Positions 14,855-21,586 of a stretch of DNA of 28,334 nucleotides are shown here, in pieces. Positions within the stretch are counted from its first letter, which is position 1. Each line of letters opens with the position of its first letter. Below the pieces are notes generated by a model, which was not told the origin of the DNA, ran no database searches, and was given only the letters and a program-made list of their open reading frames with translations. The translations under genes were made by a program, and so were the position numbers. The stretch is from IMG/VR virus record IMGVR_UViG_3300027467_000666, positions 1 to 28,334 of that record; one strand, 5' to 3'. The DNA comes from a virus.

Positions 14855-15256
14855 GTGGTTCCTTTCGTTTTCACTCCGGCAGATCAGATGCAACCTGTTT
14901 ATTGCATCGGGTGCCGAACGCACATCCCGCTGGCGGTTTCGAACGCCAACAAGGGTTACTGCCCAACGTGCGTGCCGCCGCCGAAGGTCGTCCCCGTGGT
15001 CGACCCGCCCAAGCACGCTTACTGCCCGCAGTGCCAGTCGATCGAGCTGGAAGACATCGTCCACCGCGAACCGACCTCGGCGCGGGCGATCTGGTACACC
15101 GGGGTCGCGACCACCATCTTCTCCTTCTTCACCTGTCTCTGGATCCTGCTGGCGGTCACGATCCCGATCGCCCTCGTCGGCATCTCGCTCCCCTGGTCGA
15201 AGGTCACCGGGACGAGCCGAAGGTGCACCGCATGCGGCAACCAGTGGCGAATTTAG
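14855..15256 (+). CDS. Membrane-anchored zinc-ribbon protein, LITAF-like layout (moron)
   Basis: A 133-residue protein encoded against the late operon, between tape measure and chaperone. Four C-x-x-C knuckles are visible: C17/C20, C36/C39, C57/C60 and C124/C127. The first two make one zinc ribbon; the third and fourth bracket a hydrophobic segment at 79-113, giving knuckle-membrane-knuckle as in LITAF-type domains, where the hydrophobic helix inserts into a membrane face. Such Cys spacing is very unlikely in a shadow frame. GTG 14855 fits a leaderless start; ATG 14888 (122 aa) is possible but has no ribosome site. Its TAG overlaps the TAA of the convergent chaperone fusion by two bases. Function unknown; host envelope alteration or superinfection exclusion is plausible. 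Confidence 0.8.
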   Translation: MVPFVFTPADQMQPVYCIGCRTHIPLAVSNANKGYCPTCVPPPKVVPVVDPPKHAYCPQCQSIELEDIVHREPTSARAIWYTGVATTIFSFFTCLWILLAVTIPIALVGISLPWSKVTGTSRRCTACGNQWRI

Positions 15257-15944
15257 AGCCCCATCATCACGAGGGGCCACATCGGGCCGGCGTGCTTCAT
15301 CAGCTCCTGCCGCTCTTCGAACTTGATGCGCCGAAGCGCGATCACCGAAGGCAAGGCGTCTTCCTGCTCGGGGGTCAGGAAGTCGGGGTGCTTGCCGAAC
15401 GCCTCGAGCGACGCTTCTAACCGCTCTCGGTATCGTTCGTCGCGCTTGAGCCTTTTCCCTCGAGCTCTTCCACCGCGCGCATCGCGTGCACGTAGCACGA
15501 TTCGAGCCCTTCATCGATCTGCCGATTCAAGTGGATCATCAGATCGGGCGCGGTCAAGATGCGGCACGCCGCATCGAGCGGGATCTTCGGCTCTTGGCTC
15601 ACCGTGTGCAAGAGGTGCGCCATCATCGCCTCGGTCGCGTCTTGAGGCAAGTGGTCCTTGAACGGATGGATCGACCATTGGGCCGTCCCCTTCGCCGGGA
15701 GCGACGCGTACCACTTGGCAGCGGCCTTCTCCCAAGCCTTCCGCTCCGACACCCGGCGGAACGGCTTACAGACGACCTTGCGACCGTCCGGGAACCAGAT
15801 ATCGAAACTCTCCTTCGGCGCGTACCGGGCGAGCACCGCATCGACGTCGAACTCGGCCGCGGCCGGCGCGGTGGTCGAAACCTCCGCACCGGCCTTTTGC
15901 GCCTCTCGGTTCACCGCCGAGACCGTCCGAGGGTTAAGCCCCAT
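15253..15944 (-). CDS. Tail assembly chaperone G-T fusion by -1 frameshift
   Basis: A second open frame (from the overlap to TAA at 15253-15255) lies in the -1 frame relative to the shorter chaperone and overlaps it by 82 bases. A shift on the G GGA AAA heptamer (15453-15459) joins the first 164 residues to 66 further residues, giving 230 aa. The extension is charged and helical (E-R-L-E-A-S-L-E-A-F-G, then I-A-L-R-R-I-K-F-E-E-R-Q-E-L) and ends W-P-L-V-M-M-G-L. In lambda-like and many other siphoviruses the same locus makes G and G-T, with the T part binding the tape measure. The downstream frame lacks a ribosome site suggesting independent translation. Confidence 0.88.
15408..15459 (-). promoter_or_regulatory. 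-1 ribosomal frameshift site with downstream stem-loop
   Basis: On the minus strand the heptamer G GGA AAA occupies 15459-15453 in exactly the X-XXY-YYZ phase of the chaperone frame. Nine bases later GCGACG (15443-15438) can pair with CGTCGC (15413-15408), and within the loop ACCG (15431-15428) can pair with CGGT (15423-15420) around an AGAG tetraloop. Heptamer, phase and distance match known -1 sites; the structure is inferred by eye. Confidence 0.85.
15417..15944 (-). CDS. Tail assembly chaperone (G-like)
   Basis: A 175-residue protein encoded between major tail protein and tape measure, the standard site of the tail chaperone. It has F-D-I-W-F-P-D-G-R-K-V-V-C-K-P-F-R and K-A-W-E-K-A-A-A-K-W near the middle, then a helical region with E-A-M-M-A-H-L-L-H-T-V and a typical S-C-Y-V-H-A-M-R-A-V-E-E-L ending. 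In siphoviruses this protein, with its frameshift extension, keeps the tape measure soluble and brings tube subunits to it. ATG 15944 overlaps the small gene upstream by eleven bases. Sequence similarity to lambda G itself is not visible; the call rests on position and the frameshift. Confidence 0.82.
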   Translation of the reverse strand: MGLNPRTVSAVNREAQKAGAEVSTTAPAAAEFDVDAVLARYAPKESFDIWFPDGRKVVCKPFRRVSERKAWEKAAAKWYASLPAKGTAQWSIHPFKDHLPQDATEAMMAHLLHTVSQEPKIPLDAACRILTAPDLMIHLNRQIDEGLESCYVHAMRAVEELEGKGSSATNDTESG

Positions 15945-16026
15945 CCTCTTCGCCTTCCGGCGCTGCCGGAGGGGTGACCGTGCCGAAGCCGCCGCCGATT
16001 TGCTCTGCGATGTCAGTTGGATTCAT
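15934..16026 (-). CDS. Possible 30-aa peptide gene before the chaperone
   Basis: ATG 16026 has a strong AAGGAG six bases upstream, better than the site before the chaperone itself, and the frame runs to TAA 15936-15934, overlapping the chaperone start by eleven bases. The peptide M-N-P-T-D-I-A-E-Q-I-G-G-G-F ends in a Pro/Glu/Asp tail. It may be a real small protein or a translated leader that couples ribosomes into the chaperone gene. No family recognised. Confidence 0.45.
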   Translation of the reverse strand: MNPTDIAEQIGGGFGTVTPPAAPEGEEDGA

Positions 16027-16035
16027 GTTTGCTCC

Positions 16036-16821
16036 TTACGCGATCGTGAACGCGCCCGTGTTGATGAACTGGTAGCGCGCCATCACGAGCGCGCCGTCTT
16101 GAATTTCTAGGCTGAGGCTCTGGAAGATGAACGAGCCCGAGATCACCGATCCGGTCGAAGCCGTAGTGGTGGCCGAGATCGTGACCGGCGTCTTGTACGC
16201 GTTGAGCGCCTTCTCCAAGAGGCTGGTCGTCCCGCTCGGCAGCACGCTCCCCTTGCGAGGCCCGAGCGTCAGGTCGACCATCTGCAGTCCGTCCCGCTCG
16301 GCCGACCAAGTCTCGCCCGTGATCAAAGCAGGGAACTCGATCGTCACGCCGTTCACCACCGCGGTGATCGTCTTCACCCGGTTGGAGTGGGTCGTGTTCG
16401 CCGCATCGCCGAGCAGCGGCACGACGCCCGTGTTGGGCACCGCCACCCTCGCCGATCCGCTCACCCGGCGCTTCACGTTCTGCCGGACCCGAAACGCGGT
16501 TCCGACCGTCGGCACTTCTGCCTGGGCGTAAGCCACCTCGATCGAGGCCCGCTCGAGCCCGAGCGTCAGCGCGTTCGTCGCCCCGACCGTAAAGCCGGTG
16601 ACTTGAAGGTCCGACACACGGTCGGGGTTGGAGAGGGTCGACATCAACGGGAGATCGAACGTCCCCGTGATCTTCTGCACCTGCTCCGATTCGGCATCGT
16701 CGGTGACGCTGTCGTTTCGGACCGTCTCGGTATCGAGAGTGAAGGTGCAACCTTCGAGATCGGTAAGGTAAGAGCTACCCGCGACACTGAGTGCGGAGAT
16801 TGCGACAGATTCTGCAGCCAT
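16036..16821 (-). CDS. Major tail (tube) protein
   Basis: A 261-residue protein with the beta-rich, Thr/Val/Ser-heavy composition of tube subunits. Visible segments include L-E-G-C-T-F-T-L-D-T-E-T near the start, K-I-T-G-T-F-D-L-P-L-M-S-T, V-K-T-I-T-A-V-V-N-G-V-T-I-E-F-P, and a C-terminal strand pair with F-I-F-Q-S-L-S-L-E-I-Q-D. It sits between the tail completion genes and the chaperone pair, the conserved position of the tube protein in siphoviruses. ATG 16821 is preceded by TTAGGAAAAC. It would polymerise around the tape measure. Family assignment is by order and composition. Confidence 0.8.
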   Translation of the reverse strand: MAAESVAISALSVAGSSYLTDLEGCTFTLDTETVRNDSVTDDAESEQVQKITGTFDLPLMSTLSNPDRVSDLQVTGFTVGATNALTLGLERASIEVAYAQAEVPTVGTAFRVRQNVKRRVSGSARVAVPNTGVVPLLGDAANTTHSNRVKTITAVVNGVTIEFPALITGETWSAERDGLQMVDLTLGPRKGSVLPSGTTSLLEKALNAYKTPVTISATTTASTGSVISGSFIFQSLSLEIQDGALVMARYQFINTGAFTIA

Positions 16822-16830
16822 GGTGTTTTC

Positions 16831-17373
16831 CTAAGGGATCAGAGCTTTCTTGCGCGCGGCGGCGACAGCCCCCTGGACGCGCGACTTGTGGCGTTTGGCG
16901 ATGATGCCGAGCACATTGCCGACCGAGTAGTAACCGCGGGCCACCATGCGCTTCGTGCCGGTCGGCGAGAGGACGAACTTGGCGTACGGGACGTTGAAAC
17001 CCATGTCGACCACCCGGTTAGGCCCGGTCTGGACCGTCTGGAAAAACGATCCTCGCAGACGCCCGGTCTGCCGGTTGATCGGTAGCGGCAGGAGCACCCC
17101 CTTCCGGATTCGATTTTTCCGGCTGATTGTCGACGGACGTTTGCGCACGATACCGCGCACGCCGGTGGACGGATCGCCCGGATTCTGCCGCCCGAACGGA
17201 TGCCCCATCGAGCGGAGCTGCCGAGTCGAGACGCCGCCGCTGGTGGTGACAGCGTGGTCGCGAGCGCCCTCTCGCACGAGATAGGTGTGCAGCTCCAGCA
17301 TCGACATCCGCTGGAGCTGGATGCGTTTCGTGGTTTTAGCGATGATCTGGGCCGGCCGAGTGTAAACGCTCAT
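16831..17373 (-). CDS. Putative tail completion / minor tail protein (basic)
   Basis: I start this gene at ATG 17373, which overlaps the TGA of the upstream gene (TGATG); the frame is open further upstream but only in the shadow of that gene. The 180-residue product is strongly basic, with R-P-S-T-I-S-R-K-N-R-I-R-K and I-I-A-K-R-H-K-S-R-V. G-F-N-V-P-Y-A-K-F-V and T-G-R-L-R-G-S-F-F resemble the V-x-Y-A-x-x-x-E/V and G-x-L-R-x-S patterns of HK97 gp10/lambda Z-like proteins, which act at the head-tail joint. Position between terminator-like and tube genes agrees. Confidence 0.68.
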   Translation of the reverse strand: MSVYTRPAQIIAKTTKRIQLQRMSMLELHTYLVREGARDHAVTTSGGVSTRQLRSMGHPFGRQNPGDPSTGVRGIVRKRPSTISRKNRIRKGVLLPLPINRQTGRLRGSFFQTVQTGPNRVVDMGFNVPYAKFVLSPTGTKRMVARGYYSVGNVLGIIAKRHKSRVQGAVAAARKKALIP

Positions 17374-17816
17374 CAGACGTCCGGGAACGTGGTTCCAACG
17401 ACCGTCATCGCGACGTCGAAGCCCTTCACCCCGTCCTCCTCCGTGTAGTCGGTCAAATCGAACTGCGACACCCGCACCATCTCGAGCAGCACGTCGCCGC
17501 CGCCGCTCCGCAATTTCCCGTCCTGCGGCTGGATCTCGCCGTACAAATCGTTCAGCCTCAAATCCTTCGCCGCCTGGATTGAACCGGACTCCGGATAGGC
17601 GAACCTGCCGAAAACCGTGATCGAGAACGACCACGAGTTTTTCCGGACGAATCCCGGCCCCTCCCTCGCGACCCGATCGCAAACCACTGCCGCGCACGGC
17701 AGCGCCATGCCGACCAGCGGGCGACCGATAGCGATCCGTCCCGCCACATCCGGCCATGCCGCCTGCGTGAGCTCCGCGAGCCGCCTAAGGATCGCGTCCG
17801 TGTTCAGCTGGCTCAT
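17373..17816 (-). CDS. Putative tail terminator / completion protein
   Basis: A 147-residue protein starting at ATG 17816 with GAGAGG upstream and overlapping the previous stop (ATGA). The N-terminal helix (D-A-I-L-R-R-L-A-E-L-T-Q-A-A-W-P) is followed by beta-rich segments W-S-F-S-I-T-V-F-G-R-F and F-D-V-A-M-T-V-V-G-T-T. This alpha-then-beta layout and the gene order (connectors, this gene, basic minor tail protein, tube) fit lambda U-like terminators that cap the tail for head joining. No sharp motif exists for the family, so the call is mostly positional. Confidence 0.62.
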   Translation of the reverse strand: MSQLNTDAILRRLAELTQAAWPDVAGRIAIGRPLVGMALPCAAVVCDRVAREGPGFVRKNSWSFSITVFGRFAYPESGSIQAAKDLRLNDLYGEIQPQDGKLRSGGGDVLLEMVRVSQFDLTDYTEEDGVKGFDVAMTVVGTTFPDV

Positions 17817-18151
17817 ACGGGTTGCCTCTCGAGGATGATCTCCGCGTGCCCGAGCACCGGGTCCGGTTTCAGCGCCGGTGCCGATTTAACGGTGAACACC
17901 TGATTCTCGAACACGATCTCCGCCATCAGCGGATAGGCGTTGCGATCCACCCACGGGACGAACATCAGAGCGCCGTACCCCGCCTCGATCCCGTAGTTCG
18001 TCAGGTCGAGAGTCCTCGGCGCGGTGTCGATCGAAACGCTGCGGGTGACGGAGCCGGATGCGGTCGGGTCCTGCAGGATGCCATCCTCGTCGGCGGTCTG
18101 CACGTAGGTCGTGACCGTCACCGAGTGCGGAAAATCGAACTGGTCAGCCAT
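17813..18151 (-). CDS. Putative head closure (stopper) protein
   Basis: A 112-residue protein. ATG 18151 follows GGAGGATCC and overlaps the upstream stop by eight bases; the longer frame upstream only shadows that gene. It begins M-A-D-Q-F-D-F-P-H-S-V-T-V-T-T-Y, and continues as an all-beta protein with I-V-F-E-N-Q-V-F-T-V-K-S and ends H-A-E-I-I-L-E-R. A beta-barrel of this size beginning with a His-Val-Thr strand is typical of SPP1 gp16/HK97 gp7-like stoppers, which sit between adaptor and tail terminator genes as here. Function inferred from size, order and pattern. Confidence 0.65.
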   Translation of the reverse strand: MADQFDFPHSVTVTTYVQTADEDGILQDPTASGSVTRSVSIDTAPRTLDLTNYGIEAGYGALMFVPWVDRNAYPLMAEIVFENQVFTVKSAPALKPDPVLGHAEIILERQPV

Positions 18152-18734
18152 TGCGCGGGATCCTCCGGTAGCGGCTGACGGTGGCGAGGAAGTCGCGGCG
18201 GTAGGTCGTCGCGAGATTGCTGATCGCACCGTCTGCCTGTGAGACCGCGTACTCGATCGATCTATCGCCGATATCGCGTTTGCGGACCGCGCCCTGCACG
18301 CCGATGCTGGTCTCGATGATCGATGCCGCCGCGCGTTTCAGGATCGCCGCCCGAACGTCGGCAGGATAGGCCGCGTAGGATCCGCGCACGCCGGTCACGA
18401 CGACCGACCGCATATCCGTAACGCCGCCGTAGCGGAATTCCACCGCGTCGATGGGCCGCGACTGCCCGGGCAGCGTGTACCAAACCGTCTCCGTGTCCGA
18501 GCCCCACGCGATCGAGCTGATCGCCGTGTAGCCGGGCAAATCTAAAATCCAGCGTCCGGACGCACCGCTGGGAGGATCGAATGCCGTCTCGCTCTCCGAG
18601 CCTGTTGAGAGAAACGGAGATCGGCCCGTGAGCGCCTCGAGCTCGGCCACTGCCGCATCGATCGCGCCCTGAGCGTCGTAGTCGGCGGGAATCTCAGCCC
18701 CGCCGAGGTATGGAGTCAAATCGTCGGGGCTCAT
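18144..18734 (-). CDS. Putative head-tail connector (adaptor) protein
   Basis: A 196-residue protein with ATG 18734 after GAGGAAATAAC. It starts S-P-D-D-L-T-P-Y-L-G-G and has A-A-V-A-E-L-E-A-L-T-G-R, a beta middle (W-Y-T-L-P-G-Q-S-R-P-I-D) and a helical end with P-A-D-V-R-A-A-I-L-K-R-A-A-A-S-I-I-E. Helical proteins with an N-terminal helix ending at a T-G-R and a late long helix are typical of gp6/gp15-like adaptors that bind the portal ring. The position after the capsid block and before the stopper supports this. Confidence 0.68.
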   Translation of the reverse strand: MSPDDLTPYLGGAEIPADYDAQGAIDAAVAELEALTGRSPFLSTGSESETAFDPPSGASGRWILDLPGYTAISSIAWGSDTETVWYTLPGQSRPIDAVEFRYGGVTDMRSVVVTGVRGSYAAYPADVRAAILKRAAASIIETSIGVQGAVRKRDIGDRSIEYAVSQADGAISNLATTYRRDFLATVSRYRRIPRNG

Positions 18735-18737
18735 GTG

Positions 18738-18932
18738 TTATTTCCTCGCGCGTTTCGGTTTCGGCACCGGAGCCGTCTCGGGCTCGGCTGCGGGTTCTGG
18801 TTCCGGTTCCGGTGCAACCGCTGGTGCTGATGCGATGCGCAACTCGGCGAGCTCCACATCGCTCAGCCAATGGATCACACCCGGCGCAGTCTCGACGATG
18901 TGCCGTCCGTTGTCTCGTCCTAAAATTTTCAT
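18738..18932 (-). CDS. Small Pro/Glu-rich protein, 64 aa
   Basis: Begins M-K-I-L-G-R-D-N-G-R-H-I-V-E-T, then a short helix D-V-E-L-A-E-L-R, and ends in a low-complexity tail of alternating Pro, Glu and Ala (31-55) closed by P-K-P-K-R-A-R-K. The last part is likely disordered with a basic tip. ATG 18932 lacks a good ribosome site and lies nine bases after a strong hairpin. Short proteins of this form occur between capsid and connector genes in many siphoviruses. Function unknown. Confidence 0.6.
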   Translation of the reverse strand: MKILGRDNGRHIVETAPGVIHWLSDVELAELRIASAPAVAPEPEPEPAAEPETAPVPKPKRARK

Positions 18933-18941
18933 GGGGTTTCA

Positions 18942-18967
18942 GGCAGGGCGACGTTCGCCGCCCTGCC
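18942..18967 (-). other. GC-rich hairpin between capsid-block genes
   Basis: GGCAGGGCG (18942-18950) and CGCCCTGCC (18959-18967) are exact reverse complements with an eight-base loop. On the minus strand it lies 18 bases after the stop of the upstream gene and nine before the next ATG. No T-run follows, so a full terminator is unlikely. It may protect the abundant capsid message or attenuate what follows. Confidence 0.6.
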
Positions 18968-18985
18968 GAGGTCGTCAGCCTAGAA

Positions 18986-19438
18986 CTAGGCCGTCAGAGG
19001 AGTCGGGTCGTTCACCGTCGCGAGGGCGGCGAGGTCCGACTGGGTGACCGGGTTGAGCTCTGCGTTGTACAGGATCACGTACACCGCCTCGATCGCGACG
19101 TTCGCGACAGTGCGCTGGTACTCGGCGCGGATGTAGCGGCGCTTCGGCCGGTTGATGTCGAGCGCCACGAATTTCGAGGTGCCGTCGGTCAACGCCGCCT
19201 GAGCGATCCGGTCCACCGTGCCCGCGCCGTAGGTCGCGGACGTGGACGAGTTTTTCGCGCGGAGCGTGAACACGCCGCCCGAGGTGACCGTGCCGAGCTG
19301 CGCCACGATGGCGATGCCCGTGTAGCCGCGAGTGTCGATTTCGGCCAGCGACGTCACGAACGCGCCGTCGGTGCCTGCCGAGACCGCCCCGGCAAGCCGG
19401 GTGATCACAGCGTTCTGGAACAGGTTGTTGATATTCAT
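18986..19438 (-). CDS. Putative head decoration / capsid-associated protein
   Basis: A 150-residue protein directly downstream of the major capsid gene, with AAGGGAG before ATG 19438. It begins M-N-I-N-N-L-F-Q-N-A-V-I-T-R-L and is mainly beta: Y-T-G-I-A-I-V-A-Q-L-G-T-V, F-T-L-R-A-K-N-S, then F-V-A-L-D-I-N-R-P-K-R-R-Y-I-R-A-E-Y and a final A-V-Y-V-I-L-Y-N-A. Proteins of this size and fold type next to capsid genes often bind the capsid surface. No family name can be given with certainty. Confidence 0.6.
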   Translation of the reverse strand: MNINNLFQNAVITRLAGAVSAGTDGAFVTSLAEIDTRGYTGIAIVAQLGTVTSGGVFTLRAKNSSTSATYGAGTVDRIAQAALTDGTSKFVALDINRPKRRYIRAEYQRTVANVAIEAVYVILYNAELNPVTQSDLAALATVNDPTPLTA

Positions 19439-19452
19439 TGGTTAGAACTCCC

Positions 19453-20736
19453 TTAGCTCTGCACGCCCACTCGCGCCGCGCGAGGCTGGACGACTCGGCC
19501 GCCCATGCGGAATCGGAAGAACCAACCGACCCGGTTTCGGCTCTTCATGTCCTTGTCCTCGACGAGAGGCTCGATCGAGAGGCCCTGCCGCAACGCCAGC
19601 GTGTAGAGACGTCGCCAATTGCCGTACGCCATCACGTTGTTCGCGGAGCCGGGGACCGGCATGAACGGCGACACGTCGATCGGAGCGCCAAGAAGCGTGC
19701 GCTGCCGAGCGACCGCGAGACCGGAGTCGCGCGAATCGAGACCGAACACGTATGCGGAAGCGCTGTCCTTGATCTGGCCATAGGTCGCCATCGCGACGCT
19801 GTTCATTAGCGCACGGGCACCGTCGGCGTACTGCGGAGGCAGTCCGTAAACGAGGTTGATCAGACCGTCGCCCGTAACCGGGTTGCCGATGTTGACCGTC
19901 GGGATCTCGCCCGCTGCGCCGACTCCGGTGAGGAATCCGCGCGGCTTGCCGACACCGTCTCCGGTCGTCATGACCTCCTCGACGCCCAGCCTGAACGCGT
20001 TCTGCGCCTCCTGGGTCACGATCTGCTCGAGGGCGAACGGGGTGTCGTCTCGCAGGTCGCGAGAAACCTCGACCGTGAAACCGCCGGTCCAAACCGGGAT
20101 TTCGATGTCGCCCCACGGGATGTCGGTCGCGGCCGCGGCCGGTCCGTTCTCGCCCGTCCACGCGATGCGGACCGGGGACGAGTAGATGTCGTCGGTCGTG
20201 TAGTTGATGCGCGGCATCAGGAGCTTGTTGCTCGAGGTCTGCACCACGTTGACCTGGTTGATGAGGCCCGTCGCTTGAGGATCGCGCCGGATAATCTCAT
20301 CGACCATCTGCGGAGGCACGAGGTAGCCGCCTTGGGCATCGAGTCCTGCCTCGAGATCTCGCATCTGCACTGCAGACGGGCGACCGCTGAGTAGCGCGCG
20401 GAACGCTGCGCGGTACGACGGCTCCTGGATCGCGCGAGCCTGGCTATCAGAGATGCCCCATCCCTCGGTGTCGACCTGCTGGTCGCCGCGGATGAGATCG
20501 GTGCCCGCTCGGCCCTCGAAAACCGGTGCCGGAGTGTGGAACCCTTGGTTGCCGAATGCGCGGACCTGCTCGGCGCGCTGGGCGGTCTCGATCTCGGATC
20601 GCATCGCCTCCGCGCGGGTGAGGGACTCATGGTAGGCCGCGCGCGCCTCGTCGGTGCGCTGCTCGGCCGGGAGCGCCTCGAATTGATCGATGCCGGCCAT
20701 CAGGGACCGGAACTGCTCTAGGAGTTGGTTCAACAT
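19453..20736 (-). CDS. HK97-type major capsid protein
   Basis: A 427-residue capsid precursor. The first 110 residues are charged and helical, as in the delta domain that acts as scaffold and is removed by the protease. The HK97 signature G-G-Y-L-V-P-P-Q-M-V follows soon after, then I-P-V-W-T-G-G-F-T-V-E-V-S-R-D-L-R-D-D, T-G-D-G-V-G-K-P-R-G-F-L-T-G and a C-terminal S-P-F-M-P-V-P-G-S-A-N-N segment. The order protease-capsid is standard. ATG 20736 has no strong ribosome site and may depend on translation of the protease gene eight bases upstream. Confidence 0.95.
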   Translation of the reverse strand: MLNQLLEQFRSLMAGIDQFEALPAEQRTDEARAAYHESLTRAEAMRSEIETAQRAEQVRAFGNQGFHTPAPVFEGRAGTDLIRGDQQVDTEGWGISDSQARAIQEPSYRAAFRALLSGRPSAVQMRDLEAGLDAQGGYLVPPQMVDEIIRRDPQATGLINQVNVVQTSSNKLLMPRINYTTDDIYSSPVRIAWTGENGPAAAATDIPWGDIEIPVWTGGFTVEVSRDLRDDTPFALEQIVTQEAQNAFRLGVEEVMTTGDGVGKPRGFLTGVGAAGEIPTVNIGNPVTGDGLINLVYGLPPQYADGARALMNSVAMATYGQIKDSASAYVFGLDSRDSGLAVARQRTLLGAPIDVSPFMPVPGSANNVMAYGNWRRLYTLALRQGLSIEPLVEDKDMKSRNRVGWFFRFRMGGRVVQPRAARVGVQS

Positions 20737-20743
20737 ATTGGTT

Positions 20744-21586
20744 CTAGGGAGCGGTCGTGCGGAGCAGGAACGAGCGCAGCGCGCTGACCCTGTCCGGGGT
20801 GTCGTCGATCGCCGGAGCCTCTACGGGGATCTCGCAAGCCTGCGCGAGGTCGGAGAGCGATGAGGCGAGTTCCCGGATCTGTGCGAACCGGTCGGGCGAA
20901 ACGCGGCGACCCTCGGCCGCGCGTAACTCCCGATAGCCCGAGAACCGGGCGAGGGCACCCGACGCCGCCGCCAGCGCGGAGTCGAGATGGTCGGCGAGCG
21001 TCAGCCCGGATCGTTCCTCGGTGAGGATCGATCGGACCGAAGCCGCTAAAGCTTTTGGATTCGAGGGGACGGTCGCGACAGACCACTCGAACAAACGGGT
21101 CACGCGCGGGATCGCCCAGCAGTAATCGAGCGCAGCGATCGCCTCACGGTCCAGACCGGGCATCCCGTTATCGTCGGCCCACTGGAGCATCTTCGCGCCG
21201 GACGCAAACTCGCGCACCTCGGACCAATCGATCTGGAACCCGATAGACGTGCCCACGCTGAGCCCTGCCGCCATGCGCTCGGCGCATCGCGTGCGGACCC
21301 TCTGCGAGTCCGGGTCGCTATGGAACGCCGCCTCGCCGACGAGATCGTTGCCGCGCATCTCGAGCATCGTCGGCATCGCGATCGGCTGCCCCCAGTTGTG
21401 GCCGTCGGCGACAAAACCGTCGCGGAGAAACGCGTCGATGACCTCCTGCCGGATCGCGCCGGGCATGATCACCGAGTTGTAGGAATCGGGTGAGCCGAGC
21501 ACGTTGACCGTCGCCGCGATCGTGCCGTTGTCGCCGTCGCGGACCTCGGCGCGGACCTCATAGGACCTGAATAATGTTTCGTTCAT
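20744..21586 (-). CDS. HK97-type prohead protease
   Basis: A 280-residue serine protease (herpesvirus-assemblin-like fold) that matures the head by cutting capsid delta domains. The catalytic set is recognisable: H63 in D-G-H-N-W, S110 in A-A-G-L-S-V-G-T-S-I-G-F, and probably E167 in L-F-E-W-S-V-A-T-V-P-S-N-P-K-A. The first 175 residues form the protease; the rest is a charged helical tail that may serve as an internal scaffold or targeting part. ATG 21586 overlaps the stop of the Mu-F-like gene (ATGA). Confidence 0.93.
   Translation of the reverse strand: MNETLFRSYEVRAEVRDGDNGTIAATVNVLGSPDSYNSVIMPGAIRQEVIDAFLRDGFVADGHNWGQPIAMPTMLEMRGNDLVGEAAFHSDPDSQRVRTRCAERMAAGLSVGTSIGFQIDWSEVREFASGAKMLQWADDNGMPGLDREAIAALDYCWAIPRVTRLFEWSVATVPSNPKALAASVRSILTEERSGLTLADHLDSALAAASGALARFSGYRELRAAEGRRVSPDRFAQIRELASSLSDLAQACEIPVEAPAIDDTPDRVSALRSFLLRTTAP

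Noticed and set aside
13540-14874. A 444-codon minus-strand frame overlapping the tape measure
   Set aside because: The product is almost only Gly, Arg, Asp and Ala, a frame artefact; the tape measure frame has clear family patterns.
15253-15498. The 81-codon frame downstream of the chaperone as an independent gene
   Set aside because: Its first 15 codons repeat the chaperone DNA in another frame and there is no clear ribosome site; the in-phase slippery heptamer explains it as the frameshift extension.
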